Source: Bacteroidetes bacterium GWF2_40_14 (GTDB lineage: Bacteria > Bacteroidota > Bacteroidia > Bacteroidales > UBA932). Taken from it: a stretch of 50,238 nt of DNA. Under the pieces are notes generated by a model. The model ran no database searches. It was not told the origin of the DNA and saw nothing but the letters and a program-made list of their open reading frames with translations. The stretch is taken from contig MEOK01000003.1 in NCBI GenBank assembly GCA_001769195.1, positions 1 through 50,238 of the forward strand, read 5' to 3'. Positions 26,206-34,048 of this stretch are shown here, in pieces. The position numbers and the translations under genes were made by a program. Position 1 is the stretch's first letter; every line of letters begins with the position of its first letter.

Positions 26206-26772
26206 CTAAAACAATAAGAAATATTTTAATTTTTCCCTGAGCTTTTTCAGGGCAATTGTCATTTGATTTTCTACCGTTTTGACAGAGATGTTCAGAATTC
26301 CGGCAACTTCGGCCTGAGATTGACCGTTTATCTTACACCTGATAAAGATTTCCCGGCATTTTTCCGGCAAAGAATCAACGTTAGTCCGAATAGCTCGTCT
26401 AGTTTCTGAGTCAATAAGACGCATTTCTGTCTGAGGGCTTTGAACAACCCGGGAGAAATAGAGGTCCAGAAGATCTCTCTCTTCATATTTTGAAAGTAGT
26501 TTGTTCTGTCGGATAATATTAATACAATTATTATAGACAGCTCTGTACAGATATGACTTAATTGAGTCCCTTATTATCAACTTGTGACGAATATCCCAGA
26601 TATGATAAAAAGTTGTCTGCACACACTCCTGCGCGTCATTTCTATCGTTCAGTATTCTGAAGGCATAAGAAAATAAATCCCTGTAATAATTCACAAAAAT
26701 AAATGTAAAAGCATCCTCGCTTCCCACTTTGATAGCGTTAAGCAAATTCTCTTTTTTTGTGAAGTCTTCCAT
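26206..26772 (-). CDS. ECF-family RNA polymerase sigma factor
   Basis: 188 residues: region 2 (about 20-90, FIFVNYYRDLFSYAFRIL, AQECVQTTFYHIWDIRHKL) and region 4 (about 125-180, LPEKCREIFIRCKINGQSQAEVAGIL, then SVKTVENQMTIALKKLREKL). It is followed by FecR and the SusC/SusD/TlpA genes, which it probably controls. It starts only 13 bases after the stop of an unknown membrane protein on the same strand, so it may also be read from an upstream promoter that serves the metallo-hydrolase and that protein. Confidence 0.95.
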   Translation of the reverse strand: MEDFTKKENLLNAIKVGSEDAFTFIFVNYYRDLFSYAFRILNDRNDAQECVQTTFYHIWDIRHKLIIRDSIKSYLYRAVYNNCINIIRQNKLLSKYEERDLLDLYFSRVVQSPQTEMRLIDSETRRAIRTNVDSLPEKCREIFIRCKINGQSQAEVAGILNISVKTVENQMTIALKKLREKLKYFLLF

Positions 26773-26785
26773 TTTTCAATACAAA

Positions 26786-27265
26786 TTAAAGCATTTTTAT
26801 TGCCATAATTATGGGATATATCATTCCGGCTATAAGAATGAATGTTATAAAGGGTCTGTTTACATTCTGCCACTTGTAATTTTTTTTCTTTATCGCCTCA
26901 ATGGCGTGGTTAACTCCGGAGAAGATAAAAAAGAATATAAAGGCAAAAAAGATTGTCAACTCGGCTTTTATCCCCCAATTAAAGAAATACACCATAGCTG
27001 CTACCACAGCATAGGATAACAGAGCAATTGCAGACTGCCTCTGATAATTGCTTCCTACCTCGAACCCTTTGATTTCGGCTGATTTTTTTGCAAAAAGCAG
27101 ACCCTCAAAACCGGAAATTCCTGCGATGGTCGCAATAATTACCGGAATCATGAAATGAAGCTGAGCCAGCGGGTCATAACCATTCGTAAACCCAATGCTG
27201 TAACCAAAATAGAATGTAAGACAAACAATAACGATTCTCAGAATGTCTAATAATTTTATTATCAT
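26786..27265 (-). CDS. Unknown membrane protein with four hydrophobic segments
   Basis: 159 residues, not recognised with certainty. Four hydrophobic segments are visible: about 8-27 (ILRIVIVCLTFYFGYSIGF), 38-58 (FMIPVIIATIAGISGFEGLLF), 80-97 followed by 103-123 (AELTIFFAFIFFFIFSGVNHA), and 138-156. A conserved-looking SGFEGL and SGVNHAIE suggest a real family; DUF6790 is a possible match but could not be checked. It lies 28 bases after the metallo-hydrolase gene and 13 bases before the sigma factor gene, all on the minus strand. Confidence 0.72.
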   Translation of the reverse strand: MIIKLLDILRIVIVCLTFYFGYSIGFTNGYDPLAQLHFMIPVIIATIAGISGFEGLLFAKKSAEIKGFEVGSNYQRQSAIALLSYAVVAAMVYFFNWGIKAELTIFFAFIFFFIFSGVNHAIEAIKKKNYKWQNVNRPFITFILIAGMIYPIIMAIKML

Positions 27266-27293
27266 GATACCTGTTTTTTATACATTAATATTT

Positions 27294-27980
27294 CTAATTT
27301 TCCTTCTCCGCAAGTCTTTCTTTTTTTATCTCCCGGCCATGCCCGGGCAAAAAAAGAGAGCAACCTGTATCCTGTAATTTCTTCCAGCTTTCTTTCATTT
27401 GAGTTATGTCGTCAGCAAATGGAGGAAATACAGAACAAGGCAGAACGCCGAAAAGCGTATCACCAACAATTGCTATTTCATTTTCTATAATTACACTGAT
27501 AGACCCCGGTGAATGTCCTGGTGTATGGATTATATCAATATCCAGTCCCTTATCCTTCAGATCAAGATGTTCCCCAACAATCATGTCTGCATTAAAAGGC
27601 TTATATCCTGCAATTTTATCCCCAAGCATTCGCCCTAAAGCAGATATCATTCTGGCAGGAGCAACTGTCCCTTTTGGCACGGGAGTAAGACCGGCCATTG
27701 TAAAATCACTTTCAAACATACTTGCCACAATCTTGCATTTGTATAACTCCTTTAATGCAAAAGCATTCTGACAGTGGTCATAATGGGTGTGAGTCAATAT
27801 CAGATAGTCTATACTTGTACAATCGAGAATCGAGAGTTTTTTCAGAAGTTTATTATAGGTTGATTTCCTGCCTGTATCTACAAGAATATTAAGCTTCCCT
27901 GCCTTAATTAGGAAAGCATTGCTCCTCAGGGAGAGGACCTGATAAATTTTACAGCCGTTTTTCGTGGTCCAGTTTTTCAT
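27294..27980 (-). CDS. Metallo-beta-lactamase-fold hydrolase
   Basis: 228 residues from ATG 27980. The MBL-fold metal motif HTHYDH is at 64-69 (LTHTHYDHCQN), with further ligands in IIHTPGHSPGSISV, VGDTLFG and LPGHGREI. Predicted soluble zinc hydrolase of the glyoxalase II/Zn-dependent hydrolase group; the substrate cannot be told. A longer frame to 28169 would overlap the divergent STAS-kinase gene and adds residues unlike the family, so it was rejected. The 83-bp divergent gap with that gene must carry both promoters. It heads a same-strand run that continues to the TlpA genes. Confidence 0.92.
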   Translation of the reverse strand: MKNWTTKNGCKIYQVLSLRSNAFLIKAGKLNILVDTGRKSTYNKLLKKLSILDCTSIDYLILTHTHYDHCQNAFALKELYKCKIVASMFESDFTMAGLTPVPKGTVAPARMISALGRMLGDKIAGYKPFNADMIVGEHLDLKDKGLDIDIIHTPGHSPGSISVIIENEIAIVGDTLFGVLPCSVFPPFADDITQMKESWKKLQDTGCSLFLPGHGREIKKERLAEKEN

Positions 27981-28063
27981 AGTAGGCCAGGCGAATTCAT
28001 AAAATAAATATACTATTGTTTTTTTAATTTTCTCATCTTTACTTGAAATACCTGCTTTAAAAT

Positions 28064-30199
28064 ATGATTTCGATAAATATTCAAAACCAAAGTTCTGTTT
28101 CCCTGGTATTAGTAGAGGGAAAGCTGGACACAACCACTTGCCTGGAGTTCGACAAGAGCGTCCAGCCATTGGTTCAAAACGAGTGCTTTATTATCGTCGA
28201 TCTCTCAGAGTGCACATATCTCTCAAGTGCAGGAATAAGGGTTCTTCTGATTTCTGAAAAAAAATTACTCGCCAAAGGGGGTGGGTTGTTCTTGTCGGGG
28301 TTGCTTCCGGAGGTATATCAGGTTATCGAGATGGCCGGACTTCAGGTTGTTTTCCGTATTTTCAGGAACAATGATGAGGCTCTGGACGAAATCAGACGAA
28401 AGAATCTAAAGATAAATGAATCCATTAAATGGCAGTCTGGTGGATTTTCATTTAATTTCATTAAGGCCGATAATGAAACTGTGGCTGCTACTCTCTGGAA
28501 CTATAATACCATTGCGGGATATAACGAACTTAAAGTTGCCATTGGAACAGATTCACAAGGGTTATTTATAACATGCTGCAGTTGTGCCGGATTCATTCCA
28601 GATGACACAAGTATGCCTCCCGATTTCAAATTACCCAAGGACCCCGCAAAGGCAGGGATTTTTGTAAATAAGGCTCTCTCTTTTGGTTGTCACCCAACCG
28701 GTCTTGCAAGACTATCTGAACCCTGTTCAATCACTCTTGAAGAGTTGGCTAACGGAATTCTCTCTTTAAATAAACAAATCAAGCCCAACGGGAATAACAT
28801 CATTGCCATGGTTGTTGCAAACTTCAATCCTATGGACCCATCGGTTGTAATCTGTCAGTTTAACTCTAACGAAGAAGACAAATCTCTCACAGGTGCAAAA
28901 TTTGTACTGGCCGACATATGCGGTGTTCCTACAGATGCCTCCTTGACTAAATTTCTTAACAGCACATTGACTCTGGAAAATATAATATCGGTAGAAAAAA
29001 TAAACAACAACGATGTTACCGTAAATCCTATGGCATGGGTTTTCATATCTGATACTATTACAGATGCCTCAGAAACCCGACTTAAAATCGACACATCTGG
29101 AGAGGCCATGCTGGAGCCACATATTGAGTTCCTTGCAAGGAGACTGTATACCGATTCCTGTCGGGTAATAATAAAACAGATTCATGGCGGATACTCTGCA
29201 AAAACATATCAGGTGACATCCTTTGACAGCGATAACCGGAAACTGAGACCGACTGTACTAAAAATTGCAAACAAGGCAATAATTACAAGAGAGTCGGAAC
29301 GATGTCAGAAGTATGCGCTCCCTTATATTATGAACAACAGTGCCATGGTACTTGGCTGTGAGTTTTTTGGCGACACCGGGGCATTGAGATATAATTTTGT
29401 GGGCATTGGTGGAGAACAGACACAACTTCAATGGCTCACTCATTATTATAACAGTTGGCCCGTTGAGAAACTGGAACCTCTTTTCGACAAGATATTTCTG
29501 CATATCCTCAATCCGTGGTATGGACAGCCTGTACATCAGATAATTTTCCCTTATCAAGATCACGACCCAACTTTTACCTTTTTCCCAAATTTGTGCAAAA
29601 CTGCAGAAGATGTGTTCAATCTCTCAGCAGAAGAACAGTTTTTTTTAGTCAGTGAGACTGGTCAGAAAATAACAAACCCATACTGGTTCCTTAAACATGA
29701 GTTTGCAAATCGCCGCGAAACTGCCATGGATTATTATACATCTATATGTCACGGAGATCTTAACATGCAGAATATTCTGCTCGACCAGGACATGAATGTA
29801 TATCTTATAGATTTTTCAGAAACAAGGCCTCGTTCGCTTGTTTCGGATTTCGCAAGACTTGAGGCAATATTTATGGTAGATAACGCCCCCGTAGAAAATG
29901 ACAGCGATATGGAAGAGTATGTGAAGTTCATATCCGGATTCTATAATATCAACAGACTTGATGAGACCCCCGTAAATTGCTACGAAGGGGTACACAAACA
30001 TAGCGTAAACAAAGCGTATTCATTAAGCATCAAGATGAGAAAATATGCATTCAATAGTGTAGGTGGTAGTCCCGATCCTCTCCCGTACTATCTGGCCCTG
30101 CTTGAATGGGTATTGCCTGTTGTGTGCTATAGCAGCGCTTCATTGGCACAGAAGCGCATCTCCATGATTGTAGCCGGATTGTTATGCGGGAAGTGCTGA
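28064..30199 (+). CDS. STAS domain - unknown middle domain - kinase/phosphotransferase-like fusion protein
   Basis: 711 residues in three parts. (1) 1-110: STAS domain (anti-anti-sigma type) with the typical IVDLSECTYLSSAGIRVLL block; Ser54/Ser55 are where SpoIIAA-like proteins are phosphorylated. (2) About 115-335: a region not recognised, with several cysteines (CCSCAG). (3) About 360-711: a kinase-fold domain of the aminoglycoside-phosphotransferase type, with a nucleotide-loop-like GGYSAKTYQV, a candidate Lys in VLKIANK, HGDLNMQNILL (catalytic Asp565, Asn570) and the metal-binding Asp583 in LIDFSE. All key kinase residues appear intact. It may be related to the kinase-like ternary-complex-associated domains described in signalling/conflict proteins; this needs a profile search. 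It is divergent from the metallo-hydrolase and followed by a lipoprotein gene. Confidence 0.85.
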   Translation: MISINIQNQSSVSLVLVEGKLDTTTCLEFDKSVQPLVQNECFIIVDLSECTYLSSAGIRVLLISEKKLLAKGGGLFLSGLLPEVYQVIEMAGLQVVFRIFRNNDEALDEIRRKNLKINESIKWQSGGFSFNFIKADNETVAATLWNYNTIAGYNELKVAIGTDSQGLFITCCSCAGFIPDDTSMPPDFKLPKDPAKAGIFVNKALSFGCHPTGLARLSEPCSITLEELANGILSLNKQIKPNGNNIIAMVVANFNPMDPSVVICQFNSNEEDKSLTGAKFVLADICGVPTDASLTKFLNSTLTLENIISVEKINNNDVTVNPMAWVFISDTITDASETRLKIDTSGEAMLEPHIEFLARRLYTDSCRVIIKQIHGGYSAKTYQVTSFDSDNRKLRPTVLKIANKAIITRESERCQKYALPYIMNNSAMVLGCEFFGDTGALRYNFVGIGGEQTQLQWLTHYYNSWPVEKLEPLFDKIFLHILNPWYGQPVHQIIFPYQDHDPTFTFFPNLCKTAEDVFNLSAEEQFFLVSETGQKITNPYWFLKHEFANRRETAMDYYTSICHGDLNMQNILLDQDMNVYLIDFSETRPRSLVSDFARLEAIFMVDNAPVENDSDMEEYVKFISGFYNINRLDETPVNCYEGVHKHSVNKAYSLSIKMRKYAFNSVGGSPDPLPYYLALLEWVLPVVCYSSASLAQKRISMIVAGLLCGKC

Positions 30200-30237
30200 T
30201 ATCTGTTGCCTTTATAAGCAAACTAATCTATAACTAT

Positions 30238-31551
30238 ATGAAACAATTAAAATCTGTATTTGTAAACACCTTACGTTGTTTTGCTGTTATTTTCTCTCTT
30301 GTACAAATATCCGGTTGCGAAAAGAGTATTGCTACTGCTTCTATCGATTTTATTTCCGAACAGATACCCGGCAGTAAGAATCATAGTCCCAACGGAACCT
30401 GGTGGGGATATAATCAAAGCAAGATTGTGCGCTCCGGGAGTGTAGTCTACATGTATGTTATAGAGAATCAAAACATTGATTCAAATCCAAACCCAAATGC
30501 CACAAATCCTTCAAAAATTGTCCTCTACAGGAAAGACGGCGACAACACCTGGCAAAAAGGAGGGTCATTCAACACATCACGGCCCGGCAATATTTTAATA
30601 GATTCTGACGGAATTGTCCATCTTATTGTTTTCGAACCGACATATACCCTGTCAACAGAAAACGGTTCGTATGGCAGACTGAAACACTACTGGTTCCCTA
30701 ACTGCAAAACAGGCGACATAACAAGTTCGCAGCAAGAGACAATTATAGACAATGACGGTGTATCCCAGGGAGAGACAGTAAACATAAGAGTGGGGGCATC
30801 AATCGGCAAGGATGACGTTATGGCTGTCTCTTTTGGCCTGAACAAAACTCACAGACTCTATTACAAAGAAAAAACAGGAGTAAAGTGGATCATGGATTAT
30901 TCCAGTCCAAATCTGGGAAGCGATATATATTATCCTTATGTGATTGTTACGGATTCAGGTTTTGGCATACTTGCTATTCAGGATGATTATGTTGGCCAGA
31001 ACCTTCCAAATATTTACCAGAAAACCTATTATTTCGAAAAGAAAAACGGCGTCTGGAAGAATGAAATTTTGATTAACCTGCAATCTCACCCTCTGGCGCA
31101 ATCGCGACCTCAGCTGATAGAGAACAGCGACATCTGTCAAGATGCCGCAAAACAAATACACCTGCTATACCAGACCAGATTAAACCCTTCCGATCAATCT
31201 CAGAACTCATTCTCCCTCTCCTCTCAACTCACATCGGGGTGGGACAATCAGCCTGTTACTGCTTCTGACAAGACAAACTGGATGCGGATAATAGAAGTAA
31301 ACAATGAGGTTTACTATCTGTGCTGTTCGTGGGACAAGCTTTACATAAAAAAAGGTGTTACAGGAGAACTCAAGCAGTTGAAAGTTCCAAAAGTGAGCGG
31401 CATGTATATCTATGTAGCATCGCCACGCGGAGGTACCAAATCTACGGAAAATTATGTTGATATCTTGCTACTTAACGGCAATAGCGGCGATTATCCAAAT
31501 GCAAAGAATTATTATGTAAGAATTGCAAAGTCTGAGTTTGCCAAAATCTAA
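30238..31551 (+). CDS. Lipoprotein, probable beta-propeller (BNR/sialidase-like repeats)
   Basis: 437 residues from ATG 30238, with a lipoprotein signal (FAVIFSLVQISGC, Cys27). The body is beta-rich with repeated patterns such as KIVRSGSVVYMYVIE, PGNILIDSDGIVHLIVF, YPYVIVTDSGFGILAIQ and AKQIHLLYQTR, as expected of a BNR/sialidase-like propeller. Catalytic sialidase residues could not be assigned. It starts 38 bases after the STAS-kinase gene on the same strand and is probably in one operon with it. A longer start at 30184 overlapping that gene was rejected because it would mask the lipoprotein signal. Confidence 0.8.
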   Translation: MKQLKSVFVNTLRCFAVIFSLVQISGCEKSIATASIDFISEQIPGSKNHSPNGTWWGYNQSKIVRSGSVVYMYVIENQNIDSNPNPNATNPSKIVLYRKDGDNTWQKGGSFNTSRPGNILIDSDGIVHLIVFEPTYTLSTENGSYGRLKHYWFPNCKTGDITSSQQETIIDNDGVSQGETVNIRVGASIGKDDVMAVSFGLNKTHRLYYKEKTGVKWIMDYSSPNLGSDIYYPYVIVTDSGFGILAIQDDYVGQNLPNIYQKTYYFEKKNGVWKNEILINLQSHPLAQSRPQLIENSDICQDAAKQIHLLYQTRLNPSDQSQNSFSLSSQLTSGWDNQPVTASDKTNWMRIIEVNNEVYYLCCSWDKLYIKKGVTGELKQLKVPKVSGMYIYVASPRGGTKSTENYVDILLLNGNSGDYPNAKNYYVRIAKSEFAKI

Positions 31552-31566
31552 CAGAGTAAATTTGTT

Positions 31567-31574
31567 TATATTTG
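31567..31574 (+). promoter_or_regulatory. Candidate -7 box for thyA
   Basis: TATATTTG fits TAnnTTTG and lies 24 bases before the thyA ATG at 31598, in the 46-bp gap after the lipoprotein gene. No clear -33 element at the expected spacing. Confidence 0.4.
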
Positions 31575-31597
31575 CCTGCTGAATTTGTACTATCGTA

Positions 31598-32392
31598 ATG
31601 AAAACATACCTCTCTCTTTTAAAACATATAATGGAAAACGGTACGCTTAAAAGCGACCGTACAGGTACCGGCACAAAAAGCGTGTTCGGTTATCAGATGC
31701 GTTTCGACCTTGGTAATGGCTTTCCTTTGTTGACAACAAAAAAGCTACACCTTAAGTCTATCATTCATGAGTTGCTCTGGTTCATTGCGGGAGACACAAA
31801 TACTAAATATCTGAAAGATAATGGTGTTTCGATCTGGGATGAGTGGGCCGACGCCAATGGAGACCTGGGACCGGTCTATGGAAGTCAGTGGCGTTCATGG
31901 CACAAAGCCGATGGCGGCTCTGTGGATCAGCTATCGGCACTGATAGAAGGCATCAAGAACAACCCGGACTCCCGCCGGCATATAATTTCTGCATGGAACG
32001 TAGGTGAGATTGACAAGATGGCCCTGCCTCCATGTCACGCCCTTTTTCAGTTCTATGTTGCAGATGGCCGGCTGAGTTGTCAGCTTTATCAGCGAAGTGC
32101 CGATGTTTTCATTGGGGTACCATTCAACATTGCCTCTTATGCGCTCTTCACAATGATGGTTGCACAGGTTTGCGGATTGAAGCCCGGGGAGTTTGTCCAC
32201 ACATTCGGTGATGCCCATATTTACATTAACCATTTTGAACAGGTTAAACTTCAACTTTCCCGTGAACCACGGCCCCTGCCCAAAATGTTAATCAATCCCG
32301 ATGTGAAGGACATCTTCAGTTTTAAATACGAAGATTTTAAGCTGGACGGCTATGACCCTTACCCCGGAATAAAGGCCCCTATTGCAGTATAA
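31598..32392 (+). CDS. thyA: Thymidylate synthase
   Basis: Makes dTMP from dUMP with methylenetetrahydrofolate. The 264 residues equal the length of Escherichia coli ThyA. The catalytic Cys146 is in [12 protein letters not shown], the phosphate-binding arginines in RTGTGTKS and [11 protein letters not shown], and the folate-site stretch in [22 protein letters not shown]. It is followed 58 bases later by folA, the enzyme that recycles its dihydrofolate product, a common pairing. Confidence 0.98.
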   Translation: MKTYLSLLKHIMENGTLKSDRTGTGTKSVFGYQMRFDLGNGFPLLTTKKLHLKSIIHELLWFIAGDTNTKYLKDNGVSIWDEWADANGDLGPVYGSQWRSWHKADGGSVDQLSALIEGIKNNPDSRRHIISAWNVGEIDKMALPPCHALFQFYVADGRLSCQLYQRSADVFIGVPFNIASYALFTMMVAQVCGLKPGEFVHTFGDAHIYINHFEQVKLQLSREPRPLPKMLINPDVKDIFSFKYEDFKLDGYDPYPGIKAPIAV

Positions 32393-32450
32393 TTATAATC
32401 TGCTCATTACACTGTTTTCGCTATTTTAAACAAAAACAAATCTCAAACAC

Positions 32451-32972
32451 ATGATATCCATAATAGTAGCAATAGCCGACAACTACGCCATCGGATGCAA
32501 GAACCAGCTCCTTTGGCACATATCGGAGGACCTTCAGTATTTTAAACGTGTAACCAACGGACATCCTGTTTTGATGGGATGGAATACATGGGAGTCAATC
32601 GGAAAGGTTTTGCCAAACAGGAGAAACATGATTGTGAGCCGTACACCTGCCTCAGCACCTGGAGCAGAGGTTTTCCTCTCAATTCCTGACGCTCTTGCTG
32701 CTATAGAGCAAAACGTAAATGGACAAAACGGAGATGGGGATGGACAAAAAGACCAGGAGGTATTTATTATTGGAGGAGGAGAAATATACCGTCAATTCCT
32801 TCCATTGGCAGACCGACTTTACCTTACTCTGGTCCACACCTCTATTGAAGAAGCAGATACATTCTTTCCGGAAATAGACTTCAGCCAGTGGCGGGAGATA
32901 TTCCGCGAATCTCACCCACGAGGCGAGAAATTCGACCACCCATTCGATTTTGTGGTACTGGAGCGCCTGTAG
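32451..32972 (+). CDS. folA: Dihydrofolate reductase
   Basis: Reduces dihydrofolate with NADPH. 173 residues: N-terminal IIVAIADNYAIGCKNQLLWHISEDLQYFK with the active-site Trp/Asp pair (W22, D27), GWNTWESIGKVLPNRRN for NADPH binding, and VFIIGGGEIYRQFLP. An insertion of about 15 polar, glycine-rich residues (about 88-102, NVNGQNGDGDGQ) sits in a surface loop and is encoded by an imperfect DNA duplication (ATGGACAAAA twice). It is downstream of thyA and probably co-transcribed. Confidence 0.97.
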   Translation: MISIIVAIADNYAIGCKNQLLWHISEDLQYFKRVTNGHPVLMGWNTWESIGKVLPNRRNMIVSRTPASAPGAEVFLSIPDALAAIEQNVNGQNGDGDGQKDQEVFIIGGGEIYRQFLPLADRLYLTLVHTSIEEADTFFPEIDFSQWREIFRESHPRGEKFDHPFDFVVLERL

Positions 32973-32975
32973 CGG

Positions 32976-33018
32976 TGCCGGTCGGCCCTGCACAGGTCAG
33001 CACTGCACCGGTCGGCCC
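32976..33018. repeat. Short GC-rich direct repeat after folA
   Basis: GTGCCGGTCGGCCC (32976-32989) and GCACCGGTCGGCCC (33005-33018) are 29 bp apart, with a further CGGCC at 33022. The stretch is much richer in GC than the surroundings and leads straight into the inverted-repeat element at 33026. Confidence 0.6.
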
Positions 33019-33025
33019 CATCGGC

Positions 33026-33133
33026 CAGCCCTATGCTTTCATGGCCATGTGCTCATTTACAGCTCATTACAGCATTTTGCAAAACATATTAACTTCTTGA
33101 TTATGAGCGTTTGGCCATGAAAGCATAGGGCTG
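33026..33133. repeat. Inverted-repeat element, copy 2 (20-bp arms)
   Basis: The arms CAGCCCTATGCTTTCATGGC (33026-33045) and complement (33114-33133) are identical to those at 17147-17254, and extend two more pairs inward. The loop differs from copy 1 and holds an inner pair GCTCAT (33051-33056) / ATGAGC (33103-33108). Total length, 108 bp, equals that of copy 1. It lies between folA and the superoxide dismutase gene. Confidence 0.85.
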
Positions 33134-33215
33134 AACATCTCCGTCGTTGAACAATTTGTGAGCTGCTCTGTTATCTTAACATAACAGTGGTAAAAACTAT
33201 TTATATACACGATAT

Positions 33216-33935
33216 ATGAAACAATTTACATTAATGCTCGCATTGGCGATTTTGCCTTTTGCCGCTTTTGCGCAGGCGGGCAACTCAGATATTAACATAA
33301 AAAACAAAACAACAATGACAACAATAAATAAGTTCGAATTCCCTCAGCTTCCTTATGCATACGACGCTCTTGAACCATTCATAGACAAGCAGACAATGGA
33401 GATTCACTACAGCAAGCATCACAAAGCATATTTCGACAACTTCGGCAATGCAATCAAAGGCACAGAGCTGGAATCAAAAACTATCGAAGAGATTTTTGCA
33501 AACATAAGCAAATACCCTGCAGCGGTCCGCAATAACGGAGGAGGATTTTACAACCATGTAATTTACTGGGAAAGCATGAAGCTTAACAGCGGCAAATTAT
33601 CTGCAAAGCTCCAAACTGCAATCAACAATACCTTTGGATCAATTGATGAACTGAAGAAGCTTTTTCTCGACGCTGGCAAGACACGTTTTGGCAGTGGTTG
33701 GTCATGGCTAAGCGTTAACGATAAAGGAGAACTATTTGTCTCATCTACACCAAATCAGGATAATCCTCTAATGGATATTGCAGAAAAGAAGGGAACACCA
33801 ATACTTGCAATGGACGTATGGGAGCATGCTTACTACCTGAAGTATCAGAACAGACGTCCAGACTATGTTGAAGCATTCTGGAACATTATCAATTGGGAGT
33901 TGGTATCAAAAAAATACGAGGCACTTGTTAAATAG
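33216..33935 (+). CDS. Fe/Mn-family superoxide dismutase with signal peptide
   Basis: Dismutes superoxide. 239 residues; metal ligands are His64 (MEIHYSKHHKAY), His114 (FYNHVIYW), Asp200 and His204 (AMDVWEHAYYL). Gln181 in the NQDNPLM stretch and Gly at 108-110 are at the places that mark the manganese or cambialistic type. The first 20 residues (FTLMLALAILPFAAFAQ) look like a signal peptide, so export is predicted. An in-frame ATG at 33315 (MTTINKFEFPQLPY) would give a cytoplasmic enzyme of normal family length, so two forms are conceivable. It stands alone after the inverted-repeat element. Confidence 0.95.
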   Translation: MKQFTLMLALAILPFAAFAQAGNSDINIKNKTTMTTINKFEFPQLPYAYDALEPFIDKQTMEIHYSKHHKAYFDNFGNAIKGTELESKTIEEIFANISKYPAAVRNNGGGFYNHVIYWESMKLNSGKLSAKLQTAINNTFGSIDELKKLFLDAGKTRFGSGWSWLSVNDKGELFVSSTPNQDNPLMDIAEKKGTPILAMDVWEHAYYLKYQNRRPDYVEAFWNIINWELVSKKYEALVK

Positions 33936-34048
33936 TACCTCGCAATTCTCCACCCCAAAATGTGATAACTAGCACTTAGTCAATAATTTACCAAACGCGA
34001 AATTCTTAAACATAAATTCATGTTTGGTCATACTGCGGCGGTGTTTTT

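Noticed and set aside
27981-28169. 63-codon N-terminal extension of the metallo-hydrolase
   Set aside because: It would overlap the start of the divergent STAS-kinase gene by 106 bases and adds residues unlike the family; ATG 27980 fits the fold start.
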